Source of the DNA: Nostoc cf. commune SO-36
GTDB lineage: Bacteria; Cyanobacteriota; Cyanobacteriia; Cyanobacteriales; Nostocaceae
Direction: 5' to 3'
DNA: 64,000 nt
Assembly: GCF_023734775.1 (NCBI RefSeq)
Contig: NZ_AP025732.1
Coordinates: forward strand, 6,508,501-6,572,500
Part shown: one piece after another, positions 10,190-19,195 of the stretch
Layout of the letters: each line of letters opens with the position of its first letter
How positions within the stretch are numbered: the stretch's first letter is position 1
Program-made: the position numbers and the translations under genes
Notes under the pieces: model-generated
Database searches by the model: none
The model's input: only the letters and a program-made list of their open reading frames with translations
Told to the model about the DNA's origin: nothing

Positions 10190-10648
10190 ATGATCAAATT
10201 TAGCCAAGAACACTTGCAAACTATCCGCACCCATGCCGAAAGCACCTATCCAGATGAGTGCTGTGGTATAATTTTGGGCTATCTTGCTAATGAGGGCAAA
10301 ACTGTGGTAGAAGTCATGCCAACAGAAAATGCTTGGAATACACAAGCGGCAGCTCAGTTTCCAGGGGAACGGACAACAGAAAGTAAAAGACGACAATATA
10401 CGATCGCACCCGAAGTTATGCTAAAAACACAAAAGCAAGCACGCGATCGCTCATTGAATATTATTGGCATTTTTCACTCTCACCCAGATCATCCTGCTAT
10501 CCCTTCAGAATGCGATCGCCTATACGCTTGGCAAGGATACTCATATATAATAGTTACTGTCCAAAACGGCAAAGCTGGAGAACTCCGAAGCTGGAGCCTT
10601 GATGATACTCATAAGTTTCAAGTAGAGGCAATTGAAAATATAATTTAA
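10190..10648 (+). CDS. M67 (JAMM/MPN) family metallopeptidase
   Basis: The product is a zinc peptidase of the JAB1/MPN/Mov34 type, about 152 residues from the ATG at 10190. The JAMM motif is clear: HSHPDHPAIPSECD supplies His-x-His-x7-Ser-x2-Asp, and the upstream catalytic Glu is in DECCGIILG (about residue 23). Bacterial members of this size cleave C-terminal extensions off ubiquitin-like sulfur-carrier proteins so that their Gly-Gly end can be adenylated. The next gene, on the same strand, is a MoeB-type adenylyltransferase, which fits this job. Start choice: an ORF runs back to 10109, but that extension is Nostoc repeat sequence, and family members begin near FSQEHL. A relic of this gene's 5' end lies at 5085. 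Confidence 0.85.
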   Translation: MIKFSQEHLQTIRTHAESTYPDECCGIILGYLANEGKTVVEVMPTENAWNTQAAAQFPGERTTESKRRQYTIAPEVMLKTQKQARDRSLNIIGIFHSHPDHPAIPSECDRLYAWQGYSYIIVTVQNGKAGELRSWSLDDTHKFQVEAIENII

Positions 10649-10785
10649 CGATTTACTTTAAAGACACTCACTCGTAGCGGTTTTAGCCGCCACCACGGAT
10701 GAAAATCCGTCTTCCCTACTCCCCATCTCTATATGAGATACAGTTTTTCGATAGGATTAATATTCCGTCCCAGATCATAACTGCT

Positions 10786-11958
10786 ATGCTCAATCCCAAT
10801 CTGGATGAAATCCAGTTGACCAAAGACGATTACGAACGCTTCTCCCGACACCTGATTTTGCCGGAAGTAGGATTAGAAGGACAGAAGCGCCTGAAAGCTG
10901 CCAGCGTCCAGTGTATCGGTACAGGTGGACTAGGTGCACCACTACTTTTATATCTGGCGGCGGCGGGTATTGGACGTATCGGGATTGTCGATTTCGATGT
11001 TGTCGATACTTCCAACTTACAACGCCAAGTCATTCACGGTACATCCTGGGTAGGTAAACCTAAGATTGAATCGGCAAAAAACCGCATTCACGAGATTAAC
11101 CCCTATTGTCAGGTTGATTTATACGAAACCCGCCTAACTTCCGAAAACGCCTTGGAAATCCTTGAACCTTACGATATCGTCGTGGATGGTACTGATAACT
11201 TCCCCACTAGATATCTAGTTAACGACGCTTGCGTATTGCTGAATAAGCCTAACGTCTACGGTTCAATTTTACGCTTTGAAGGGCAAGCTACTGTATTTAA
11301 CTACCAAGGTGGGCCAAATTATCGTGACCTTTTCCCAGAACCACCACCACCAGGGATGGTTCCCTCTTGTGCAGAAGGTGGTGTATTGGGAATTTTGCCA
11401 GGAATTATTGGTTTAATTCAAGCAACGGAAACTGTCAAAATTATCCTGGGACAAGGTAATACGTTAAGTGGACGATTGCTGTTATACAACGCCTTAGATA
11501 TGAAATTCCGGGAGTTGAAGTTGCGTCCTAACCCAATTCGCCCTGTGATTGAAAAACTGATAGACTACGAACAATTCTGCGGAATTCCCCAAGCTAAGGC
11601 AGAGGAGGCTAAACAGCAGATGGAAATGCAAGAAATCACCGTTAAGGATTTAAAGGAGTTGCTCGATAGTGGTGCGAAGGATTTTGTACTGCTAGATGTC
11701 CGCAACCCCAATGAGTACGACATTGCTAAAATTCCGGGTTCAGTGTTAGTGCCCTTACCAGACATTGAAAATGGCAATGGCGTTGCTAAGGTGAAGGAAA
11801 TATTAAATGGTCACCGTTTAATTGCTCATTGTAAGATGGGCGGGCGATCAGCAAAAGCCCTCACCATTCTCAAAGAAGCTGGGATTGTTGGGACAAATGT
11901 TAAAGGCGGAATTACCGCTTGGAGTCGAGAAATAGATCCTTCAGTTCCAGAGTATTAA
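10786..11958 (+). CDS. moeB: MoeB/ThiF-type adenylyltransferase with C-terminal rhodanese domain
   Basis: The protein has 391 residues from the ATG at 10786 (MLNPNLDE); the ORF extends further upstream, but family members start here. Residues 1-250 are an E1-like ThiF/MoeB domain: GTGGLGAPLLLYLAAAG is the nucleotide loop, followed by DFDVVDTSNLQRQ. The C-terminal 110 residues are a rhodanese domain with the active-site loop CKMGGRSAKAL. The enzyme adenylates the C-terminal Gly of a sulfur carrier such as MoaD or ThiS, and the rhodanese part can hand over persulfide sulfur. The CxxC zinc pair of E. coli MoeB is not visible at the equivalent place (PNYRDLFPEPPPP), a variation. It lies 137 bases after the M67 peptidase on the same strand. 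Confidence 0.9.
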   Translation: MLNPNLDEIQLTKDDYERFSRHLILPEVGLEGQKRLKAASVQCIGTGGLGAPLLLYLAAAGIGRIGIVDFDVVDTSNLQRQVIHGTSWVGKPKIESAKNRIHEINPYCQVDLYETRLTSENALEILEPYDIVVDGTDNFPTRYLVNDACVLLNKPNVYGSILRFEGQATVFNYQGGPNYRDLFPEPPPPGMVPSCAEGGVLGILPGIIGLIQATETVKIILGQGNTLSGRLLLYNALDMKFRELKLRPNPIRPVIEKLIDYEQFCGIPQAKAEEAKQQMEMQEITVKDLKELLDSGAKDFVLLDVRNPNEYDIAKIPGSVLVPLPDIENGNGVAKVKEILNGHRLIAHCKMGGRSAKALTILKEAGIVGTNVKGGITAWSREIDPSVPEY

Positions 11959-11970
11959 CAAGAAAGGTAG

Positions 11971-11995
11971 GAGGCAGGAGGCAGGAGGCAGGAGG
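11971..11995. repeat. Short tandem repeat of GAGGCAG
   Basis: Three copies of the 7-base unit GAGGCAG, plus a partial one, stand in the spacer just past moeB. Similar G-rich arrays are common in Nostoc spacers. Confidence 0.7.
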
Positions 11996-12068
11996 AATGC
12001 TGTCGGCGCTCTGTTTCTTGCCGCAACCAAAGCGAGTTTGCGGTGTTAAGTACCCTACCAAAATCAAA

Positions 12069-12139
12069 GTTAAACGCAAAGGAACGCAAAATTATTTTCT
12101 GCGTTCCTCTGCGCTTTCCTTTGCGTTACTCTGCGTTTA
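12069..12139. terminator. Imperfect inverted repeat between convergent moeB and ftsH
   Basis: AAACGCAAAGGAACGCA on the left faces TGCGTTCCTCTGCG and then CCTTTGCGTT on the right, giving a long imperfect hairpin between the two convergent genes. It may act as a bidirectional terminator. The same GCGTT/CCTTTGCG wording occurs in other Nostoc spacers, so it is also a dispersed repeat. Confidence 0.45.
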
Positions 12140-12152
12140 AAATTCCAACTCT

Positions 12153-14042
12153 CTAAGATGCAACAGAATCAGCAGTTGTCTTAGCTACAGGTTTAACTTG
12201 ACTTAACAAATCGTGCAGTTTTTCGCCTTCAATGACTTCTGTTTCTAAGAGTTGAGTAGCGATCGCTTCTAGCAAGTCTCGATTCTGTCTGAGAATCTCT
12301 AGGGCTTGTTCGTGAGCTGTTTCCACGATTTCCTTGACTTCGCTATCAATAGCTTTGGATGTGTCTTCACTCACCGCCCGTCGGGGATTAGCCCCGCCAT
12401 TACCCAAAAACATCGATTGTTGTCCTTGTTGGTAAGCCAATGGCCCTAAGACTTTGCTCATACCATAAGATGTTACCATCCGTTCTGCCAAGTCAGTTGC
12501 TCGTTGCAAATCGTTGGAAGCACCTGTTGTAATACTGTTAAACACAACCTCTTCGGCAGAACGTCCACCCAACAAAGTTGCAATCTGACCCCGCAGTTCC
12601 TCTTCATTCATCAAAAAGCGGTCTTCAGTTGGTAATTGCAGAGTATAGCCCAAAGCAGCCATCCCACGGGGAATAATCGAAATCTTTTCTACACGACCGT
12701 TTCCTGTGGTTAACGCCCCGACCATTGCGTGACCAACTTCATGGTATGCAACAATCTTTTTCTCAGTCTCGTTCATCACGCGACTCTTCTTTTCTAAACC
12801 GGCAACTACCCGCTCAATTGCTTCGGCAAAGTCTTCTTGAGCAACACTTTCACGGAGATTGCGAGCTGCTAGTAATGCCGCTTCGTTCACCAAGTTTGCC
12901 AAATCTGCGCCAGCAAAACCGGGGGTACGAGTTGCGATCGCTCTTAAATCTACATCATTTCCTAATTTTACCTTTTGAGCGTGAATTTTGAGAATTGCTT
13001 CACGACCAGATAAATCAGGACGGTCTACCAATACTTGGCGGTCAAAGCGACCTGGACGCAGCAATGCGGAGTCAAGGCTTTCGGGGCGGTTAGTAGCTGC
13101 TAGTACAATTACTGTTGCATCACCAGCCGCAAATCCATCCATTTCCGTGAGTAATTGGTTGAGAGTCTGTTCTCGCTCATCGTTACCACCGTAGAAGCCA
13201 TTACTGCTACGAGACTTACCGATCGCATCCAATTCATCAATGAATACAATACAAGGAGCCTGTTTCTTTGCTTGCTCAAACAAATCCCGCACTCTGGAAG
13301 AACCGACACCGACAAACAATTCTACAAACTCAGAACCAGAGATGCTGAAGAATGGAACTCCTGCTTCTCCTGCTACGGCTTTCGCTAAAAGTGTCTTACC
13401 AGTACCAGGAGGACCTACCAATAGCACACCTTTGGGAATCCTCGCGCCAATTTGCGTAAAGCGCCCTGGAGTCTTGAGGAAATCGACAATTTCCACTAAC
13501 TCAGTTTTCGCTTCTTCTACCCCAGCCACATCTGCAAAGGTGATTTTAGCTGATTCACCTTCGACATAAACCTTAGCTTTGCTCTTACCAATAGAAAGCG
13601 CACCTTGGGGGCCACCGCCACCACCACCACGGGCGAGAAAGAACTGCCAAATGCCAATAAAAATCAGTGGTGGAATCACCCAACTTAAGAGGGTTGTAAA
13701 CCAAGTATTTTTGGGTGGAGGTGTAGCCGCGAACTCAACTCCCTTTTCTTCTAGCAGTTTGGGCAACTCTAAATCAAAAATTGGTGTCGTTGCAAACACC
13801 TGGGGCGGCTCGGCATTTTCTGCTTTTAGTTGGTAGATAATTTGGTTTTGACCAACGGAAACGCGGCTGACTTCCCCTTCTTGTACTTGATGAATAAATA
13901 AGCTATAGGGAACACCAGCAGGGCCAGAAGCGAATAAACCAGGCAAAAATAAATTTAAGAGTAGGAATAAACCTGATACTCCCAATAATATATTTGCAAT
14001 GATCCGAAACCGAGGTGACTTAGGCTGTTCTTTAATTGCCAT
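12153..14042 (-). CDS. ftsH: ATP-dependent zinc metalloprotease FtsH
   Basis: The product is a membrane-anchored AAA protease of 629 residues, close to the usual length. It has an N-terminal transmembrane helix (about 13-37), a lumenal or periplasmic domain and a second helix (about 115-137). A Gly-rich linker leads to the AAA module, with Walker A GPPGTGKT at 210-217, Walker B as [10 protein letters not shown], and the second region of homology around [19 protein letters not shown]. The zinc site HEVGH is at residues 434-438, in the C-terminal peptidase domain. FtsH hexamers degrade damaged membrane proteins, including photosystem II D1 in cyanobacteria. Cyanobacteria carry several paralogues, and which one this is was not settled; it resembles the slr1390 type. 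Confidence 0.95.
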   Translation of the reverse strand: MAIKEQPKSPRFRIIANILLGVSGLFLLLNLFLPGLFASGPAGVPYSLFIHQVQEGEVSRVSVGQNQIIYQLKAENAEPPQVFATTPIFDLELPKLLEEKGVEFAATPPPKNTWFTTLLSWVIPPLIFIGIWQFFLARGGGGGGPQGALSIGKSKAKVYVEGESAKITFADVAGVEEAKTELVEIVDFLKTPGRFTQIGARIPKGVLLVGPPGTGKTLLAKAVAGEAGVPFFSISGSEFVELFVGVGSSRVRDLFEQAKKQAPCIVFIDELDAIGKSRSSNGFYGGNDEREQTLNQLLTEMDGFAAGDATVIVLAATNRPESLDSALLRPGRFDRQVLVDRPDLSGREAILKIHAQKVKLGNDVDLRAIATRTPGFAGADLANLVNEAALLAARNLRESVAQEDFAEAIERVVAGLEKKSRVMNETEKKIVAYHEVGHAMVGALTTGNGRVEKISIIPRGMAALGYTLQLPTEDRFLMNEEELRGQIATLLGGRSAEEVVFNSITTGASNDLQRATDLAERMVTSYGMSKVLGPLAYQQGQQSMFLGNGGANPRRAVSEDTSKAIDSEVKEIVETAHEQALEILRQNRDLLEAIATQLLETEVIEGEKLHDLLSQVKPVAKTTADSVAS

Positions 14043-14768
14043 AGATTTTACTAATCCTTAAAATGAAAACTAAATGGGCAGAGGAATGAGGGATGGGGAA
14101 TGGGGTATTGGTTATTATCCCCTGCTTTCCCTACCCTTTTGCTCCCTCATCGCCCTCATCTTTCTTAACAATTTGAGAAACTTGATTAAAGACTGGTCAA
14201 AAATGCTGGTATACTCGCCCAATCTAAGCGATGTCTACGACAGGCTACGCCTACGCAAAGTTGTTCAGTTTGTCTTGTTCATCAACGATAATACCACATC
14301 TCATAATTTCTCCCGTCTAGCAATGCTTGCAGCATTTTTTTATTTATGTAACTAAACTTAACAATTAAATTAATCTTTGGGAACTAACGAGTAAATACGG
14401 TTTACCGTACTCAAATGATTAGCAGCACTTGAAATCAGAGAACTAATTATACTTTTATCAGTGGTGCAAGTGTATACTAAGAACGCAAAGCCTTACGCCC
14501 TTACATCTCCGAAAATGAATGTAGAGACGTAGCACTGCTACTTCTCTACAAGGATTATGGATGATGCATATTTAATTTCTGGAGATGTCTACTTTGCATC
14601 TGCGTAGGCATAGACCGTCCTACCACTTTGTGGAAGCAAGCTACGCGTAGCGTCTCGCAGAGAAAACATCGCATCAATTATATTTTCGATTTATTTTGTA
14701 GCCTTATAAAATCAAAAAATTGATGCTAATTAATTCCATTAATATCTAACACCCAAAATAAATTATTC
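14043..14768. other. Repeat-rich intergenic region
   Basis: No gene was recognised. It contains a G-rich GGGATGGGGAATGGGG-like stretch near 14090, Nostoc repeats with GCGATGTCTACGAC at about 14229 and GCTACGCGTAGCGTCTCG at about 14641, and an AGACATCT-family element at 14503-14590. A short open frame across 14074-14355 is repeat sequence with no protein-like features. Confidence 0.55.
14503..14590 (-). mobile_element. AGACATCT-type miniature element (copy 1, reversed)
   Basis: Read on the minus strand it starts AGACATCTCCAGAAATTAAA and ends with TTTTCGGAGATGT. The centre is the palindrome TGTAGAGAAGTAGC/GCTACGTCTCTACA. It matches elements at 39160-39248 and 53041-53131 in ends and centre. 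It is non-coding. Confidence 0.6.
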
Positions 14769-15213
14769 CTATTCTCTAGCAATGACAATATCGTTAGACT
14801 TAATAACTGCATAAGCTTCTTTTCCCTCTGATAGTTCTAATTCCTTCTGCGGAAGCTCTGGTGATAATCGAAGTTAATTCTACTTTATGAATAATCTCCA
14901 GAGTGACCTCACTATTAACTGCTCCATAAATGACTCGTTTAACAACACCTTTAAGAATATTTCGAGAGCTAACTTTTAATGATTTCTTTTGAATATTACT
15001 TTCCATATCAGGTTTTGGAGCATAAGTCTCTTCCTGTTTTTCCTGCTGAGTTATTGGTAATATTGGCGCTGACGAGTGCTGATTCAGGCTACGCACGAGT
15101 TCCCGCAGAATCTCAGTCTTAGTGCGTTGAGACTGTTCGCAGAATTCCTCCAGAATCTTCCGCTCGTCCTCAGAGGTTTGAAATGTAACCCATCCTTGTT
15201 CTTTTCTTGGCAT
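14769..15213 (-). pseudogene. Ribbon-helix-helix plus TOBE domain protein, frameshifted
   Basis: The N-terminal 45 residues (MPRKEQGWVTFQTSEDERK...TEILRELVRSL) look like a ribbon-helix-helix DNA-binding domain. After a polar linker, SSRNILKGVVKRVIYGAVNSE begins a TOBE domain of the molybdate- or oxyanion-binding kind. The frame breaks at about 14870: removing one G from GCAGAAGGAATTAG restores ELELSEGKEAYAVIKSNDIV and a stop at 14769, which completes the TOBE fold. Without the correction the protein ends in an unrelated 12-residue tail at 14800. The ATG at 15213 was chosen over an upstream TTG. A perfect 18-base palindrome 38 bases upstream may be its operator. A molybdate-responsive repressor role is inferred from the two domains. 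Confidence 0.7.
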
Positions 15214-15250
15214 AATAAATAATATTATCAATTTTGGTTATCTGCTTATC

Positions 15251-15268
15251 TTGGTAAAATTTTACCAA
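15251..15268. promoter_or_regulatory. Perfect 18-base palindrome, candidate operator
   Basis: TTGGTAAAATTTTACCAA is its own reverse complement. It lies just upstream of the RHH-TOBE gene, where an autoregulating RHH dimer would bind. There is no T-run and no transcribed gene ending here, so a terminator is unlikely. Confidence 0.5.
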
Positions 15269-15469
15269 GTCTCAATTCGATATGTCGTAGTAATAACGTT
15301 TTTTTGTCAGCGTTTTTGGCATCTTATCGCAAATTAATCAACTAATCTCATATAGTTAACTATATATATATTTATTTTTTTCTAGATATGAAATATTTCG
15401 TTACTTGGGATTGTCTAAATTATTACCAACTAAAATGGTATAATATTGATTTATGGTACTTGTTAGAAT

Positions 15470-15545
15470 AGCGATGCTTACGCAGGGTTAATCTGGTAGA
15501 AAAATCTGCTAGCGTAGGCGTAGCCCGTCGCAGACATCGCATGAG
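15470..15545. repeat. Nostoc-type interspersed repeat
   Basis: GCGATGCTTACGCAGG on the left and GCGTAGGCGTAGCCCGTCGC followed by AGACATCGC on the right form an imperfect inverted pair of the STRR kind. The element lies in the spacer before the CBS gene and may affect its leader. Confidence 0.5.
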
Positions 15546-15583
15546 TGCCGTAGGATTATTTAACGTGAGTTCACAGCCGGGGG

Positions 15584-16381
15584 ATGAAACACCTAAAATC
15601 GCGTTCTCAAGACCTGCGGAGTTTATTTGAGAATAATATCACTATTGAATACGTGGCAGAACCCCTGAAAGCTATGCCAGCTGATGCGGAGGCAAAAGAA
15701 GTGCTGCATTGGATGCAGGCACAGAATTTTGATGTTATCGGCGTTGAGACGGGAGATATTATTAGCGGTTATGTAGAACGCTCTAGTTTGATTCAAGGCA
15801 AAGAAGGCAAGTGTGGCGACTATCAAAGGGTGTTTCATCCCAAAGAACTAATTGCTATTTCTACCCCACTGATGAAGTTGCTCCCTATTTTGCAACAAAC
15901 TCCGCGATTGTTTGTTTTAGATTGCAATCAGGTAAGTGGTATTGTTACCTGTGGCGACTTGCAGAAAGCACCCGCGCGAATGCTACTGTTTGGCTTGGTA
16001 ACGTTGCTAGAAATGAATTTGCTGCGGCTGGTGCGGATTTACTATCCTCAAAATTCTTGGCAAAAAGTCCTTAAACCTGAGCGGTTAGAAGTTGCTCAAC
16101 GACTATGGCGAGAAAGTCAGGAAAGAAACGAAGCCACCGATTTGTTAGATTATCTGCAATTCTGTGATAAGCGAGAGTTGATTTTAAATCAACCAGAACT
16201 TCTCCAGCAATTAGGACTAAAATCAAAACGGTTTGGCGAACGTTTTCTCAAGTCTGCTGAACAGTTGCGAAACCGATTAGCTCACGCTCAAAATCTAGTT
16301 AGTGGTTCCTCTTGGACAGAGTTAATTTCTCTTGCAAAGGAGATGGAAACGCTGTTAATTCTCTGTGAGGAAGTTGATTAA
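15584..16381 (+). CDS. CBS-domain protein with C-terminal helical domain
   Basis: The protein has 265 residues. The first 130 contain two poorly conserved CBS-like motifs (around VAEPLKAMPADAEAKEVLHW and LFVLDCNQVSGIVTCGDL), which usually bind adenine nucleotides as a regulatory module. The remainder is helical and ends with KSAEQLRNRLAHAQ, a pattern (RNxxAH) resembling HEPN or Swt1-like folds. No enzyme domain is seen. The gene is intact and stands alone, between an RHH-TOBE relic and a convergent cupin gene. The start at 15584 is preceded by a GGGGG run. A ligand-sensing regulatory role is a guess from the fold; the specific function is unknown. Confidence 0.7.
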   Translation: MKHLKSRSQDLRSLFENNITIEYVAEPLKAMPADAEAKEVLHWMQAQNFDVIGVETGDIISGYVERSSLIQGKEGKCGDYQRVFHPKELIAISTPLMKLLPILQQTPRLFVLDCNQVSGIVTCGDLQKAPARMLLFGLVTLLEMNLLRLVRIYYPQNSWQKVLKPERLEVAQRLWRESQERNEATDLLDYLQFCDKRELILNQPELLQQLGLKSKRFGERFLKSAEQLRNRLAHAQNLVSGSSWTELISLAKEMETLLILCEEVD

Positions 16382-16530
16382 ATACATTCTGCGATGCCTG
16401 CGATGGTCACTGACTTGTACTGAGCGCAGCCGAAGTAGCTTAAGTGCTACGCAAAATATTGATCCTTAAAGCCGCTTGTTGAGCGAATCACTAACTTGAG
16501 TACCTGTATAATTTGGAACCCAACCTTCGG

Positions 16531-17019
16531 CTATTGCAAATAGCGTACACCTTTAAAATTCAACGATGCAGTTGGGCTGCACCAATGCTCAACGTCTGCG
16601 GGGATGTAGAGATAGTCTTGTGCCTGAACTAAAAGCTGTACTTGACTGCCATCAGGTTGCACGAAGCCATAAATCATTTCTCCTGCCAACACGTAGAGGG
16701 GTTCAGCCGCAGGATGAGTATGGTAACGTCCGTAGGTTGCTATCAGGTGGTGAAGATTGAAGGAACCTGGATGCACATTTAGCAAGTCACACCAGAGAGC
16801 GCCATTTTCTTGCTGAAGAAATTCAAAAACGCTGTTATGGAGTTCTACGCAATAACGTTTCTCAGACTCAGTTAAAACGTCCTGGTCTAGGAGGTTGGGG
16901 AAGAGAAGCGATGTTCCTGGGTCGTAATGTCTGAGTTGAATCCCAAGAGGCGCAAGCTCACGAACTATTTCGCCTAAATCGCTCTCAATCGTACCGTCAT
17001 CAAGTAGTAGGTTAGCCAT
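16531..17019 (-). CDS. mtnD: Acireductone dioxygenase-like cupin
   Basis: The product is a cupin of about 162 residues. The metal-binding set is visible as YHTHPAAEPLYVLAGE (His-x-His-x3-Glu) and, after the second strand set, PADVEHW (His). These are the four ligands of acireductone dioxygenases, which oxidise 1,2-dihydroxy-3-keto-5-methylthiopentene in the methionine salvage pathway, with Fe or Ni deciding the product. The N-terminal part (LLLDDGTIESDLGEIVRELA) also fits this family. The ATG at 17019 is taken; an in-frame TTG six bases upstream is less likely. No other methionine-salvage gene is adjacent. Confidence 0.75.
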   Translation of the reverse strand: MANLLLDDGTIESDLGEIVRELAPLGIQLRHYDPGTSLLFPNLLDQDVLTESEKRYCVELHNSVFEFLQQENGALWCDLLNVHPGSFNLHHLIATYGRYHTHPAAEPLYVLAGEMIYGFVQPDGSQVQLLVQAQDYLYIPADVEHWCSPTASLNFKGVRYLQ

Positions 17020-17222
17020 GACCAAAAGGACTAATTAACTGTTAAGAAGAGTATACTCAACTTTGAGCTAACAAGCCACTATTCCCGATTGACAAGCCGG
17101 GGTTTATTTTTTTAGTTACATCTTCCCCGATACCCACTCACAGAATAAATTTATCGCCAGAATGATGATCATTAGTACCACTAGCATTTAAGCTAGTACG
17201 GGTGAACTATATGTAGCATGGA

Positions 17223-18667
17223 ATGTCTGACTTAATTCTGTTTTGGCATCGGCGCGATTTACGCATTTCTGACAATACGGGACTGGCTGCGGCAAAACGG
17301 CAGAGTCCGAAAGTGGTGGGCGTGTTTTGCCTCGATCCGAATATTTTGGAACGGGATGATGTTGCTCCTGTGAAAATAACTTATATGATTGGCTGTTTGC
17401 AAAAACTCCAAGAGCGATATGCTCAAGTTGGTAGCCAGTTGTTAATACTCCACGCCAATCCTGTACAAGCGATACCAGCTTTAGCAGAAGCAATAAATGC
17501 CAAAGCTGTTTTTTGGAATTGGGATGTAGAACCTTATTCGCAAGAACGCGATCGCACCATTATAAATGCCCTCAAAGAAAAAGGCATTAAATTTCTTACC
17601 AAAACTGGGATCAAATTCTCAACTCCCCAGATGAGATCCGCACTGGTGGCAATCAACCTTATACGGTTTATACCCCCTTCTGGAAAAATTGGATTACCAA
17701 ACCGAAAGCTCAACCAGTAGAAACCCTGGAAAATGTTGAGGGGTTAACAGAAGCAGAACAGGAAATTGCCAAACTTGCAGGAGCGATAACGCTACCTTCA
17801 GCAAAAGATTTAGGATTTGTTTGGGATGGAGAATTGATCATTTCACCGGGAGAAGCGGCGGCGCAAGAACGGTTAGAAGAATTTACTAATAAAGCTATTA
17901 CTGAATATCAAGAACAGCGAAATTTTCCCGCAGTGGACGGAACATCGCAGTTGAGTGCGGCTTTGAAATTTGGTGTAATTGGCATTCGCACCGTTTGGCA
18001 AGCCACGCTAGAAGCATTAGAAAACAGCCGCAGTGAAGAAACAGCAGTTAATATTCGCACATGGCAACAAGAATTAGCTTGGCGGGAGTTTTATCAACAT
18101 GCAATGTATAATTTTCCCGAATTAGCTGATGGTGCTTTCCGCGACACTTTCAAAAACTTTCCTTGGGAAACTAACGAAGAACACTTCCAAGCTTGGTGTG
18201 AGGGGAGAACAGGCTACCCCATTGTGGATGCAGCAATGCGTCAGATGAATGAAAGCGGCTGGATGCATAACCGTTGTCGAATGATTGTTGCTAGTTTTCT
18301 TACCAAAGATTTGCTAATTAATCCCCAATTGGGAGAAAAATACTTCATGCAACACCTGATTGATGGTGATTTATCTGCCAATAATGGCGGTTGGCAATGG
18401 AGTGCTTCTAGCGGCATGGATCCTAAACCCGTGCGGATTTTTAACCCAGCTAGTCAAACACAAAAATTTGATCCAGAAGGGGAATATATTCGGCAATGGG
18501 TATCAGAATTGCGGTCTGTAGATACAGAATATTTAGTTACTGGGAAAATTCCATCTTTAGAACGTCATGCTGTTGGCTATCCTGAACCTATTGTGGATCA
18601 TAAAATACAACAACAGCAATTTAAACTGCGTTATCAACAGCAAAAACTTCTTAGTAGTGGTGAGTAA
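17223..18667 (+). pseudogene. phr: Deoxyribodipyrimidine photolyase, frameshifted
   Basis: The first frame gives an antenna-binding Rossmann domain (MSDLILFWHRRDLRISDNTG...). It breaks at about 17600, where ACCAAAACTGGGATC should read ACCCAAAACTGGGATC. Adding one C joins [20 protein letters not shown] to the second frame, which runs without interruption to 18667. That half has the FAD-binding class I photolyase signature: [44 protein letters not shown]. The rebuilt protein is about 482 residues, the normal length. The enzyme repairs cyclobutane pyrimidine dimers with blue light. If the lesion is real, the second half could still be made from an internal start near 17834, but it would lack the antenna domain. 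Confidence 0.9.
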
Positions 18668-18713
18668 AATTGTGAATTTTTTAATGTTTGTTTAGAATTG
18701 ATATTATATCATA

Positions 18714-18825
18714 GGCGTTGCTGAATTCAGGTATAAAAATGATTTTGCGTGATTTCAAAACCCTTGTAGAGAAGTTGCATTGCAACGTCTCTACACCAAG
18801 ATTCATACATCTAATCAGCAACGCC
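18714..18825. mobile_element. Miniature element with GGCGTTGCTGA termini
   Basis: GGCGTTGCTGAATTC at the left end and its near complement AATCAGCAACGCC at the right end enclose about 112 bases. The centre is the hairpin TGTAGAGAAGTTGCA/TGCAACGTCTCTACA. The flanks read ATATCATA and GTATCATA, a target duplication of 8 bases with one mismatch. It does not code for protein. Confidence 0.6.
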
Positions 18826-19195
18826 GTATCATAAGAATAATCTTGCTATAGGGCGATCGCATCTAAATAAGTAGTCAGACAGAATTAATTACACAATGTC
18901 ATTGCGATCGCTCACAATGACTGTAAATATTTTAGGCTTTGATTCTTGCTCTCTAAGGCTAGTAGTGAAGGGGTTGGGGGTTAGGTTTGAGAGAAAGAAA
19001 GTTGCACACGGCGTTAATGTGATTAAAAAGATTGACTTAAAACTTATTATCATTTTCATAACTGATGCAGCAAAAAGACATCTAACAATCTACAATAAGT
19101 AAGTATAAAAAAATTTTGCAGAGCATAGCGATTTGAAGAAAATACTTAGCAGTACACAACTGGAATGAAACAGATAAGGAACACAAGACAAGTTT
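18826..19195. other. Spacer before the repeat-protein gene
   Basis: It contains two GCGATCGC sites and an open frame of 68 codons (18896-19102) with no family resemblance. It likely carries the promoter of the following gene. Nothing else was recognised. Confidence 0.4.

Noticed and set aside
14074..14355. Open frame of 93 codons
   Set aside because: It spans G-rich and STRR repeats, has no family resemblance and no ribosome-binding site.
18896..19102. Open frame of 68 codons before the repeat protein
   Set aside because: Low-complexity, partly HIP1 sequence, with no recognisable motif; not supported as a gene.
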